A DNA stretch of 64,000 nucleotides from NCBI GenBank assembly GCA_900770445.1, contig CAAGKO010000089.1:1-64000 (forward strand), written 5' to 3'. The stretch is from an uncultured Oribacterium sp. Its GTDB lineage: Bacteria; Bacillota; Clostridia; Lachnospirales; Lachnospiraceae. Position numbers and translations under genes: made by a program. Positions 44,135-51,845 of this stretch are shown here, piece after piece. Numbering within the stretch: the stretch's first letter is position 1; every line of letters starts with the position of its first letter. A model generated the notes under the pieces. The model saw only the letters and a list, made by a program, of their open reading frames with translations, had not been told where the DNA came from and ran no database searches.

Positions 44135-45172
44135 CTATGAACGAAATGCCTGATCCATCTCTCCCTGAATCTTCGAGAGGACCTCCAGCACTTTTTCGTA
44201 ATCCATGCGTTTCGGTCCGATGACACCGATCGTTCCGCGAAGCCCGTTACCGAGCTCGTAATTTGCGGTGACCACGGAGCAGTCCGTCATGTTTTCCATC
44301 GGAGATTCACTGCCGATGTATACCTGAATCTGGTTTTTCTTTTCCGGCTCGTTTCCCTGCACCTCATGGACCAGCTCGGCGAGCTCAACCTTCGATTCGA
44401 AGGCATTGATGAGGCGGGAAGCATTGTCCGATTCCGTAAGCTCCGGATACTTGAAAATATTCGTGGCACCGGAAGTATAGATGCGTGCATCCCCGGATCG
44501 GATATCCAGTATGCTGATAATGGTCCGAAGGATCTCGCCCACCGCATCCTTATGCTGTGTACGGGCGAGTATCTGTCCGATCCGCCCCTCGGTGATCTCC
44601 TCACCACTCAGGCCATCCAGTGCATCGTTCAGGAGCATGTTGATACTCAGCATACGGTTAAAGTCCAGCTCATCCTGTCCGTTCAGCATCACCGTCGCGG
44701 TGCGAACGATGTTGCCCTGCATCATGATGACGAGAAGCACTCTTCTCGCATCCACGATCGAGGTCTGAATGAACTTGATCTTATTCGTATGGATCGACGG
44801 CTCGGTGACCACCGCAGCGTAGTTGGTATCCTGCGCCAGGTTCTTTACGAGCTGCTTCAGCGTCGTCTCCAGCTTATCGACCTTCTCGAACATCTCCGTC
44901 TTCACATCATCGATTTCATGCTGATGATGCTCCATCAGCTGATCGACGTAGAAGCGGTATCCCTTATCACTCGGGATACGACCGGCGGAGGTATGCGGCT
45001 GCATGATGTAGCCCATTTCCTCGAGATCGCTCATCTCATTACGGATCGTAGCAGAACTGAGGCTGAGTCCGGAATACTTGCTGATCGTACGTGAGCCGAC
45101 CGGTTCGCCTGTCTCCAGATAGTTTTTAATAATCGTTGTAAGGATAACCACCTTACGCTGATCCAGCTCCAT
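44135..45172 (-). CDS. hrcA: Heat-inducible transcription repressor HrcA
   Basis: A 345-residue repressor that binds CIRCE and is kept active by GroEL. The N-terminal winged helix (about 1-80) has GEPVGSRTISKYSGLSLSSATIRNEMSDLEEMG, followed by the dimerisation and inserted domains. ATG at 45172 is chosen because AGGAGG lies 9 bases upstream; the frame continues to 45202, but that start lies inside the CIRCE element. First gene of the operon, so it controls itself. Confidence 0.96.
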   Translation of the reverse strand: MELDQRKVVILTTIIKNYLETGEPVGSRTISKYSGLSLSSATIRNEMSDLEEMGYIMQPHTSAGRIPSDKGYRFYVDQLMEHHQHEIDDVKTEMFEKVDKLETTLKQLVKNLAQDTNYAAVVTEPSIHTNKIKFIQTSIVDARRVLLVIMMQGNIVRTATVMLNGQDELDFNRMLSINMLLNDALDGLSGEEITEGRIGQILARTQHKDAVGEILRTIISILDIRSGDARIYTSGATNIFKYPELTESDNASRLINAFESKVELAELVHEVQGNEPEKKNQIQVYIGSESPMENMTDCSVVTANYELGNGLRGTIGVIGPKRMDYEKVLEVLSKIQGEMDQAFRS

Positions 45173-45195
45173 CTCTGCCACCTCCTCTTCGTTTG

Positions 45196-45222
45196 TTAGC
45201 ACTCGAAATATCGGAGTGCTAA
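45196..45222. promoter_or_regulatory. CIRCE operator of the heat-shock operon
   Basis: TTAGCACTC, nine bases, GAGTGCTAA: a perfect match to the CIRCE consensus bound by HrcA. It lies 12 bases downstream of the -10 box and 23 bases before the hrcA start codon. Confidence 0.98.
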
Positions 45223-45233
45223 CATCTATTTGC

Positions 45234-45262
45234 TATATTACTCGATTTTGGAATGATGTCAA
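45234..45262 (-). promoter_or_regulatory. Promoter of the heat-shock operon
   Basis: Minus strand TTGACA (45262-45257), a 17-base spacer and AATATA (45239-45234); a TATAGC two bases on is an alternative -10. Confidence 0.75.
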
Positions 45263-45284
45263 GGATTAGCCTCGATGAATTTGT

Positions 45285-45341
45285 GAAAAAATCGTGAAGA
45301 AAGGGAGCCGACCGATATGGCCAGCTCCCCTTCTTCACGAT
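45285..45341 (-). terminator. Long terminator hairpin after the first 3D-domain gene
   Basis: ATCGTGAAGAAAGGGAGC (45291-45308) pairs with GCTCCCCTTCTTCACGAT (45324-45341), one mismatch, with TTTTTT following on the minus strand. Confidence 0.92.
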
Positions 45342-45376
45342 ATTCTGTTTTTTAAATCCCGTCGAATCGAGGACAC

Positions 45377-45949
45377 TTACCGAAGGATGTATACGTCGGC
45401 ATACGCAAGTATGTTTCGTGCCTCCGCATGGGTGTTATAAAACACATCGATGTGTGCGCCACGCACTCCACCGCCGCAGTCCTCTGCGACGTACTCATGG
45501 CCGTTGATCAGAAGATGCGTACCATACGGAATCACACGTGGGTCAACTGCAACCGTCCTGCCCGCGGTCGCACGTGCGCCGGTCGCGGTACGTGTACCAT
45601 AGCCCTCGGAGCATCTGGCGCACGGGCAGTAGCCTGTCAGCTTGAAGCGCCCGAGCGGCGTCGCCTGCCGGCCATCGATCGTCACCGTCTGTCCCGACGA
45701 CTGTGTCGCCTGCTGCTTCGCCTCCTCTACCGCCTGTGCGGCATACGTTTCCTGTACGGTGGTGAAGTGTGGGTTGGTGCTGGTATTGAAGAAAAGTACA
45801 TTACCCAGGCTCTGTGATGCATAAACGCCGGAGCTTGCGCTCTCATCTGCATACGTACGCATGGACATCGCCATCGTAAGAATCATCAGTACGATGAGCA
45901 TCGTCATCTTCCCGATCATACCTCTCTGCTTCTGTAGATTTAAACTCAA
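45377..45949 (-). CDS. Secreted 3D-domain protein
   Basis: A 190-residue exported protein. A signal peptide or anchor (about 10-34, MTMLIVLMILTMAMSMRTYA) is followed by a short linker and a C-terminal 3D domain (about 98-190). The 3D domain holds the three conserved aspartates in VAVDPRVIPYGTHL, VAEDCGGGVRG and HIDVFYNTH. The domain is shared with MltA-type and resuscitation-factor-type cell-wall lytic enzymes. A paired cysteine motif CPCARC precedes it. The start is TTG at 45949 behind AGGAGG. A good promoter lies at 46058-46087 and the roughly 100-base leader can fold. Exact activity unknown. Confidence 0.88.
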   Translation of the reverse strand: MSLNLQKQRGMIGKMTMLIVLMILTMAMSMRTYADESASSGVYASQSLGNVLFFNTSTNPHFTTVQETYAAQAVEEAKQQATQSSGQTVTIDGRQATPLGRFKLTGYCPCARCSEGYGTRTATGARATAGRTVAVDPRVIPYGTHLLINGHEYVAEDCGGGVRGAHIDVFYNTHAEARNILAYADVYILR

Positions 45950-46190
45950 AATAACCTCCTGTGTGTGCGCCGGTGTCTCTAACTTCTCTTTCAGATTTTT
46001 CTCACATGAACCGGCATGAACGAAGAGCTCCGGATCGGAGCGAGCTCAACGCACGAAAGTATACGGACAAATTCAAAAAATTGTCAAGCCCCTCATCTAT
46101 TGTTTATACGCTTACGCGCGTATGACAGCACATTATTTCGTCAGAGAGTCGAGTGTGTGATCATAAAAATTTTATAAGATCGTAAGAATT
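45950..46190. other. Leader and upstream region of the first 3D-domain gene
   Basis: The leader (45950-46050) has a GAGCTC...GAGCTC hairpin and a longer GCCGGT...ACCGGC pairing ahead of the ribosome site. It does not match a riboswitch I can name; a c-di-AMP switch was considered because such switches often precede 3D-domain genes, but its signature is not visible. 46088-46190 is AT-rich without a gene. Confidence 0.4.
46058..46087 (-). promoter_or_regulatory. Promoter of the first 3D-domain gene
   Basis: Minus strand TTGACA (46087-46082), an 18-base spacer and TATACT (46063-46058). Confidence 0.8.
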
Positions 46191-46236
46191 AAAAAAGTGA
46201 AAAATCACGCATTTGTGCGTGATTTTTCACTTTTTT
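46191..46236. terminator. Perfect 21-bp terminator between the two 3D-domain genes
   Basis: 46191-46211 and 46216-46236 are perfectly complementary (21 bp) around a TTTG loop; the stem ends in six A:T pairs and so works in both directions. It closes the second 3D gene's transcript, about 155 bases past its stop. 46237-46393 contains no recognisable gene. Confidence 0.88.
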
Positions 46237-46393
46237 CAAGTCTTTATTCTGCTGTTTTTTCCGCTTCCTGCGTCCTCTTCAAGACCGAAATAAGTGGATA
46301 AAAACACGCCCTGTTCAGGCATGCTCCGGTGACTGTATCGGGATGAATCCCAGCGCCTGTTCCGTGCATCCGAAAGAAGATCGATGTACCGTT

Positions 46394-47224
46394 TCAGCTC
46401 TTCGGAACGGCCACGAAAACCTCTGCGAAACGGTGTCCGAGGGCGGTCACACCGAAGGCCTCTTCGTAGCTGTTGTAGTAGATATCGATCAGATTTCCCT
46501 TCACGGCACCGCCGATATCCTCGACCGTATACACCGTATGATTAATAAAAACCTTCGTTCCCATCGGCAGGACGCTTGTATCCGCAGCGATCGTATGATC
46601 CGCCTTCGGCCAGGTGCCGGAATTGGTTTTTCCGTTTCCGTAGTAGCCGGTGATCCGGAAGATACCGAGGGATACCCCCTTCGTATACTTCTCGGACTCC
46701 TCGGTCACGACGGCACCGATCGGTGTTTCGCCTGTGCGTGTACCGACGCTTGCTGCCGCTTCCTCCTGTGCGATCTGTGCCGCCAGGGCAGCTGCTTCTG
46801 CCTGCTCTGCTGCCTGCTTCTCCAGCAGTGCCGTGGACGGATCCGTCGCACTGCCTGCTGCTGTAGTTGCAATCATACTTCCCGACGAAGCCGTCGTCAT
46901 CGTCGACGTTGCCACATCCCCGCTTGCAGCGCCCGCCGTGGACGTATTCTCAGCCGCTGTCGTTGCAGCTGACGTCGTCGCTGTACTGGTCTTTCCCTTG
47001 CGCCCACTCCGTGCAGTCACCAGAACCGGCCTCTCTGCCCCCTCTGTCGTCACTGTATCCTGCGGGTTCATCGTTCCTGTGTAATAATTCGACTGACTCA
47101 GCTCACTGATGGAGACACCGTTTACCCATGCCGGACCGACCTGCGTGGCAGCCAATGCAGGCACCGAAAAACAGGTGGCGAGGCAGATGGTCAGAAGCGT
47201 CCTCCACACATGATTCTTTTTCAT
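46394..47224 (-). CDS. Secreted 3D-domain protein with low-complexity linker
   Basis: A 276-residue exported protein with a clear signal peptide (about 1-26, ending SVPALAA). A long Ala/Thr/Ser-rich linker (about 65-165) follows, and the C-terminal 3D domain is at about 180-276. The conserved aspartates are in IAADTSVLPMGTKVF, VEDIGGAVKGNLIDIYYNS. The CPC motif of its neighbour is replaced by YYGNGKTNSGTWPKADHT. It likely acts on, or binds, peptidoglycan outside the cell. ATG at 47224 has AGGAGGAAAAGG. Tandem paralogue of the gene at 45377-45949, each with its own promoter and terminator. Confidence 0.88.
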   Translation of the reverse strand: MKKNHVWRTLLTICLATCFSVPALAATQVGPAWVNGVSISELSQSNYYTGTMNPQDTVTTEGAERPVLVTARSGRKGKTSTATTSAATTAAENTSTAGAASGDVATSTMTTASSGSMIATTAAGSATDPSTALLEKQAAEQAEAAALAAQIAQEEAAASVGTRTGETPIGAVVTEESEKYTKGVSLGIFRITGYYGNGKTNSGTWPKADHTIAADTSVLPMGTKVFINHTVYTVEDIGGAVKGNLIDIYYNSYEEAFGVTALGHRFAEVFVAVPKS

Positions 47225-47428
47225 CCTTTTCCTCCTGAAAATAAGGGAGTCGGGTGCACCTTTTCAGGTAGAAACTGTGTTTTTTCCACAGAAATCCCCC
47301 ACTTTGTGCACGATTACTATAAGAACCATAATACAGATCCGAAAAACCGTCAACTTACGTTTTTCTGTCGCATGTGTCATAGGCCGACGCCAGAAACGCA
47401 CCTTCCGATTTTCTCAAGAAATTCGTAA

Positions 47429-47445
47429 TGGGGTCAGACCCCATA
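47429..47445. repeat. ATGGGGT-CAG-ACCCCAT hairpin after holA
   Basis: A perfect 7-bp hairpin with a 3-base loop, 5 bases past the holA stop codon. The GGGGTCAGACCCC core recurs in many bacterial genomes as a REP-like or IS200/IS605-type terminal hairpin, but no transposase is present, and no other copy was noticed in the window. Confidence 0.5.
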
Positions 47446-47449
47446 AACT

Positions 47450-48466
47450 TTACGTGGTGAGCAGCAGCTCGACGGCCATCTGATCCGTGAGATTTCCGCT
47501 CTTGATGGCTTCATCATATTCATAGAAGCGCTGGATATAGTCCTCGATGCCATGGCGCGAGTACTGCCGCGCCTGATCCGTGAGCTTCCGGTAGATCCAC
47601 GGGCTCACGCCGACATACGCCGCCGCTTCCTGGGCGCTCATATCCCTGTCCATCGCCTCACGTGCGAGCAGCAGCTGATTGAAGTTCCGGCGCATGAGAT
47701 GCAAAAGACGCATCGGTGCCTCCTGCAGCGTCATAAGATCCCGGTAGTACTGAAGCGCCTTCTTCGTATGTCCGAGTCCCATCTCAGACACCATGTCAAA
47801 CACACGATCCTCGACATTCTGCGAGCAGATCGCCTTGACATCACTGTCCTCGATGACGTCCCGCACACCAGTATAGGCGATCAGCTTCTCCATCTCCGAA
47901 GCGATGTTATCCATGCTGGTACCGGTCTTATCGAGGAAAAGCTCCATCGTCGAATTCCGGATCTTCTTCCCCGCCATCGTAAGATACCGCGCCGCCCAGC
48001 GACTGAGCTGTGCGCGGTCCTGCTCCCCGAGCTCACAGGCGAAGCCGTTTTTCTGCACGAGCTTATAGAGCTTACTGCGCTTATCGATCTCACCCTCGAT
48101 GAACATGAGATGCGCCGTATCCGGATAGTGCCCGATATCCTCGAGATAGTGCAGCAGCTTCTCTGGTGCCGGCTTCTTAAACCACTCACTGCCACTGATG
48201 ATGACGAGCCGCCCCGTGTTCTCTCCGAAGGTAAACGGAATCGTATTCAGAAGATCGATCAGCTCCTGCACATCCGGTGCACCATCATAAAAAGTATAGG
48301 CCATCCCCTCCTCGCCGCCGAAGGCCGCACGGAACTGCTTCTTATAAGAAAGCTTCAGGTACTCCTCCGAACCGTAGAGCAGGTAGTAGGGCCGAAAGCG
48401 AAGCGCCTTCAGATCCTCATTCAGTGCCAGATATTCCGTTTTCGACTCTTTCTTTCCGTACGCCAT
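47450..48466 (-). CDS. holA: DNA polymerase III subunit delta
   Basis: A 338-residue clamp-loader subunit that opens the sliding clamp. The N-terminal AAA+-like domain begins LKALRFRPYYLLYGSEEYLKLSYKKQF and lacks Walker motifs, as in all delta subunits. A helical collar domain ends the protein. ATG at 48466 has AAAGGAACG. Upstream are an extended -10 promoter flanked by repeated GGCCAATGC sequences. In Firmicutes holA is commonly near comEC and rpsT; here those lie about 8 kb away. Confidence 0.93.
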   Translation of the reverse strand: MAYGKKESKTEYLALNEDLKALRFRPYYLLYGSEEYLKLSYKKQFRAAFGGEEGMAYTFYDGAPDVQELIDLLNTIPFTFGENTGRLVIISGSEWFKKPAPEKLLHYLEDIGHYPDTAHLMFIEGEIDKRSKLYKLVQKNGFACELGEQDRAQLSRWAARYLTMAGKKIRNSTMELFLDKTGTSMDNIASEMEKLIAYTGVRDVIEDSDVKAICSQNVEDRVFDMVSEMGLGHTKKALQYYRDLMTLQEAPMRLLHLMRRNFNQLLLAREAMDRDMSAQEAAAYVGVSPWIYRKLTDQARQYSRHGIEDYIQRFYEYDEAIKSGNLTDQMAVELLLTT

Positions 48467-48491
48467 CGTTCCTTTTCTCTCCCTATATGGA

Positions 48492-48597
48492 GGCCAATGC
48501 CTCCGACGTCACATCATCATGTCCCGTTTCATTTTCCGAATACAAACAAGGCCAATGCCTCGCGTGCCACCATTATAGCACGACAGAAGCATTGGCC
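48492..48597 (-). promoter_or_regulatory. Promoter of holA with three copies of a GGCCAATGC site
   Basis: Minus strand TGCTATAAT is an extended -10 (TATAAT at 48577-48572). GGCCAATGC occurs at 48550-48558 and 48492-48500, and inverted as GCATTGGCC at 48589-48597. The outer pair is centred exactly on the -10 box, and the third copy lies 26 bases ahead of the holA start codon. The layout suggests an operator set. Confidence 0.55.
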
Positions 48598-48600
48598 GAT

Positions 48601-48643
48601 CTCGGAGTACTGTGTTTCTGTTGCCGGACCACCGGGGTCTCGT
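48601..48643 (-). repeat. Dispersed element, copy between putP and holA
   Basis: The minus strand reads CCCCGGTGG, then CCGGCAAC, AGAA and ACAGTACT followed by GAG, aligning with the element at 20764-20836 with few differences and one gap. It starts about 20 bases past the putP stop and ends next to the holA promoter. No outer closing stem was found in this copy. Confidence 0.65.
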
Positions 48644-48664
48644 CATAATGAATGGAATGCTGAA

Positions 48665-50206
48665 TCAGTGGTTCCGGATGCGCTTCTGCACCTCATCATA
48701 GTCCGCGGTCACCTCTGCATTCGGTGCCGGCGTCGCGAGGCTCACGAGGATGTTCACGAGAATCGCCACGAGGAAGGCCGGAAGCAGCTCATAGATGTTC
48801 CAGAGACCACCCAGCGGACGGATGCTGTACTTCCAGAAGAAGACCATGAACCCACCCGCGATCATACCGGCGGTCGCACCGTACTTGTTGGAGCGTCTCC
48901 AGAAGAGCGCGAGGAGAACGACCGGTCCGAAGGAAGCACCGAAGCCCGCCCATGCGAAGGATACGATCTGGAAAACCGAGCTGTCCGGATTCCATGCGAT
49001 ACCGATGGAAAGGCCGGCGATCATCAGGAGGCAGACACGTGCCACGTACAGAAGCTGCTTCTCATCGAGATGAATGTGCAGCACATCGGTCAGAATATCG
49101 TTTGCAATGGAGCTCGACGCTGCAAGCAGCTGTGAATCTGCGGTCGACATGGTCGATGCCAGAATACCGGACAGGACGACACCGGCGATCAGTGCCGGCA
49201 GGAGACCATGGGTTGCAAGCAGCTTCGCGATCTCGACGATGATGGTCTCCGACTGGTTGCCGCCGAGACTCGGGATCGCGCCGGCCGCCGTCATACCGAG
49301 GCCGACGATACCGATGAAGATCGCCACGCCCATCGAGATCACCACCCATACGGAAGCGATCCGTCTCGAGAGCTTCAGCTTCTTATCATCGCCGATCGCC
49401 ATGAAACGAAGCAGAATATGCGGCATACCGAAGTAGCCGAGGCCCCATGCCAGGGTCGAAACGATGGTGATGAGACTGTATGGGCTGGAGGTACCGCTCA
49501 CCGGATCATACACCAGCAGCATATCGAGGTAGCCGCTAAGGCCGGATGCATTCTGAAGAACGGCCGCGAAGCCACCGGCTCTGTGCACACCGAAGATGAG
49601 GACGATCAGAAGTGCGAGCGACATGACGATACTCTGGATGAAGTCCGTGGTTGACGCCGCGAGGAATCCGCCGAGGGAAGTGTAGCCGACGATGACGAAG
49701 GCACTCGCGATCATCGCCACATGATAATCCGCACCGAAGAGGCTGCCGAAGAGCTTACCGCAGGCAGCAAAGCCGGACGCCGTATACGGGATAAAGAAAA
49801 TAACGATGACCACCGCCGCAATCAGGGTCAGGATCTTCTTCCGGTCATTATAACGGTTTGAGAAGAACTCAGGAATCGTGATGGAGTCATTGACCTCGGT
49901 ATAGATACGGATACGCTTCGCAACGACGAACCAGTTGATATAGGTACCGAGTGCGAGACCGATGGCGGTCCAGCCCGGATCCGAGATGCCGCTGAGATAC
50001 GCGAGACCCGGAAGGCCCATGAGCAGCCAGGAGGACATATCCGACGCTTCTGCCGACATCGCCGTCACAAAGGGGCCCAGGGAACGACCGCCCAGGAAAA
50101 AGTCCCCCGCCGTCGCATTCTTATCGGATACCTTGAATCCGATGAAGAGCATGCCGACCAGGTACAGGACCATGGCTACCATCATTCCGATCTGTGCTAC
50201 TGTCAT
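48665..50206 (-). CDS. putP: Sodium/proline symporter
   Basis: A 513-residue sodium:solute symporter with about 13 membrane segments. The family signature regions are present: DFFLGGRSLGPFVTAMSAEASDMSSWLLMGLPG, ending helix 2, and GGFLAASTTDFIQSIVMSLAL, with GYFGMPHILLRFMAI later. It brings in L-proline with sodium as nutrient or osmoprotectant. ATG at 50206 has GAGAGGTAAG. It is separated from the divergent hemW by 259 bases. Substrate is assigned by family resemblance. Confidence 0.92.
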   Translation of the reverse strand: MTVAQIGMMVAMVLYLVGMLFIGFKVSDKNATAGDFFLGGRSLGPFVTAMSAEASDMSSWLLMGLPGLAYLSGISDPGWTAIGLALGTYINWFVVAKRIRIYTEVNDSITIPEFFSNRYNDRKKILTLIAAVVIVIFFIPYTASGFAACGKLFGSLFGADYHVAMIASAFVIVGYTSLGGFLAASTTDFIQSIVMSLALLIVLIFGVHRAGGFAAVLQNASGLSGYLDMLLVYDPVSGTSSPYSLITIVSTLAWGLGYFGMPHILLRFMAIGDDKKLKLSRRIASVWVVISMGVAIFIGIVGLGMTAAGAIPSLGGNQSETIIVEIAKLLATHGLLPALIAGVVLSGILASTMSTADSQLLAASSSIANDILTDVLHIHLDEKQLLYVARVCLLMIAGLSIGIAWNPDSSVFQIVSFAWAGFGASFGPVVLLALFWRRSNKYGATAGMIAGGFMVFFWKYSIRPLGGLWNIYELLPAFLVAILVNILVSLATPAPNAEVTADYDEVQKRIRNH

Positions 50207-50409
50207 CTTTCTTACCTCTCTTTAATACAGGAAGTCCGCCGTTCTTTTTCGAGGCAACGCATGAAAGCGTGCAAAAAGGCCACGTTCTCCCAACAAAAAA
50301 TATGTGTATGATCATACCCCTTCAAAGAAAAGATTGCAAGGAGAATAGGACATGTCTGCGCATGTCTTTTTTATATGGCTGTTATACATCGATCTTTCGG
50401 CCCTGTGAA
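50207..50409. other. Intergenic region between putP and hemW
   Basis: Contains a plus-strand GACATG-TCTGCG-CATGTC hairpin followed by six T (50349-50372), which is terminator-like although no gene precedes it on that strand. A possible 18-codon hydrophobic leader ORF overlaps the same hairpin (50352-50408) behind AAGGAG. Nothing else was recognised. Confidence 0.4.
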
Positions 50410-50438
50410 TTGCAGAAATCCGGGGCTTATGCTACATT
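50410..50438 (+). promoter_or_regulatory. Candidate promoter of hemW
   Basis: TTGCAG (50410-50415), a 17-base spacer and TACATT (50433-50438), 28 bases ahead of the start codon. Confidence 0.5.
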
Positions 50439-50465
50439 ATTCTCTAGATTTTTCAGGAGAAAACC

Positions 50466-51656
50466 ATGCTGGACAACAAGATTATCGATTCAAACGACCA
50501 TCAGCAGCTCGAGCTGTACATCCACATCCCATTCTGCGCACGAAAGTGCAATTACTGCGATTTCCTCTCCTTTCCGATGAAAGAAACGGAACACGGACCC
50601 TACATCGATCAGCTCTGTGCAGAGATTCGGGAAAGCGCCGCGCTGGCGACGAACTACGAGATCTCGACCATCTTCATCGGTGGCGGCACCCCGTCACTGC
50701 TGGATCCGAAGTACATCTCACGCATCATGTATTACATCCGCCGCTTCTATACCGTCCGCCCGAACGCCGAAATCACCATCGAGTGTAACCCGGCCTCGAC
50801 CATCGCGTATAAATTTGCGGCCTACCGCGACGCCGGCATCAACCGCCTGTCCATCGGTCTCCAGTCCGCCGACAACGACGAGCTCCGCACCCTCGGCCGT
50901 CTCCACCTCTTCGAGGACTTCCTGAAGTGCTACCAGAGCGCGCGGATGGAGGGCTTCCGGAACATCAACATCGACCTCATCGACGAGATCCCGGGGCAGA
51001 CTGAGAAGTCCTGGCGCGAGACGCTCCGCCATGTGCTCATGCTGAAGCCGGAGCATGTCTCAATCTATAACCTCATCGTCGAGGACGGAACCCCGTTTCG
51101 GGCAATGCAGGAGGCCGGCACGCTGGCACTTCCTTCGGAGGATACACAGACCGCCATCGACGTGCTGACCCGCGAGATGACGGAACGCTACGGCTACCAG
51201 CGCTACGAGGTCTCGAACTATGCGAAGCCGGGCTACGAATGCCGGCATAACTACGGTTACTGGTCCGCTGTACCTTACCTCGGCTTCGGTCTCGGTGCCG
51301 CCTCCTGCTTCCAGGGCGAACGCTGGAGCAATCTTCGAAGCTTTCCGCAGTACCTCGCACTTGACATGGCTTCAGAAATCCGGCAGGGCTGCCCGACACT
51401 GCATGCCGAGCATGAGAAGCAGAGCATACAGGCACAGATGGAGGAGTTCATGTTTCTCGGACTTCGCCGTACCGCCGGCATCTCCGAGATCGAATTCAAG
51501 ACCCGCTTTCAGATCGACATCCATTCCGTCTTCGGCGAGCAGCTGCAGCGCTACACAGCGGAGGGCATGCTGATCCACGAAGACTACCGCTATCGCTTTT
51601 CCGAGCGTGGTATGGACGTCTCGAATTTCATCCTCAGCGATTTCCTGCTGGACTGA
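50466..51656 (+). CDS. hemW: Radical SAM family heme chaperone HemW
   Basis: A 396-residue protein of the HemN/HemW group. The cluster motif is C24-x3-C28-x2-C31 followed by Asp-Phe (CARKCNYCDF), the HemW pattern, and lacks the extra C-terminal cysteine arrangement of true coproporphyrinogen dehydrogenases. GGGTPSLL, SIGLQSADNDELRTLGR and YEVSNYAKPGYECRHN-YW are conserved. HemW binds heme and delivers it to apo-enzymes. ATG at 50466 has TCAGGAG upstream. Single gene with a bidirectional terminator downstream. Confidence 0.92.
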   Translation: MLDNKIIDSNDHQQLELYIHIPFCARKCNYCDFLSFPMKETEHGPYIDQLCAEIRESAALATNYEISTIFIGGGTPSLLDPKYISRIMYYIRRFYTVRPNAEITIECNPASTIAYKFAAYRDAGINRLSIGLQSADNDELRTLGRLHLFEDFLKCYQSARMEGFRNINIDLIDEIPGQTEKSWRETLRHVLMLKPEHVSIYNLIVEDGTPFRAMQEAGTLALPSEDTQTAIDVLTREMTERYGYQRYEVSNYAKPGYECRHNYGYWSAVPYLGFGLGAASCFQGERWSNLRSFPQYLALDMASEIRQGCPTLHAEHEKQSIQAQMEEFMFLGLRRTAGISEIEFKTRFQIDIHSVFGEQLQRYTAEGMLIHEDYRYRFSERGMDVSNFILSDFLLD

Positions 51657-51687
51657 GCGCAGCACGGACACGTATGCGCTGTAATAC

Positions 51688-51744
51688 AAAAAAGAATCGA
51701 AGCTTTCCGCGTGCATCTGCTCTCGAAAGCTTCGATTCTTTTTT
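51688..51744. terminator. Bidirectional terminator between hemW and ilvE
   Basis: AAAAAAGAATCGAAGCTTTC (51688-51707) and its exact complement (51725-51744) form a 20-bp stem flanked by A and T runs, serving the two convergent genes. Confidence 0.95.
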
Positions 51745-51845
51745 ACATATATCCTGTTCTCAGCCAGCGGCTTCCATCTGTTCTCTGATGTCCGCCTCCT
51801 CGCTTCGATGTTTTATGATGTATCTGCTCACCCTTCGGTGGTCGA

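Noticed and set aside
45173..45202. Upstream HrcA start at 45202
   Set aside because: It falls within CIRCE; the ATG at 45172 has AGGAGG at proper distance.
45950..46057. c-di-AMP riboswitch ahead of the 3D-domain gene
   Set aside because: Position fits but the conserved core motifs of that switch were not found; left as an unnamed leader.
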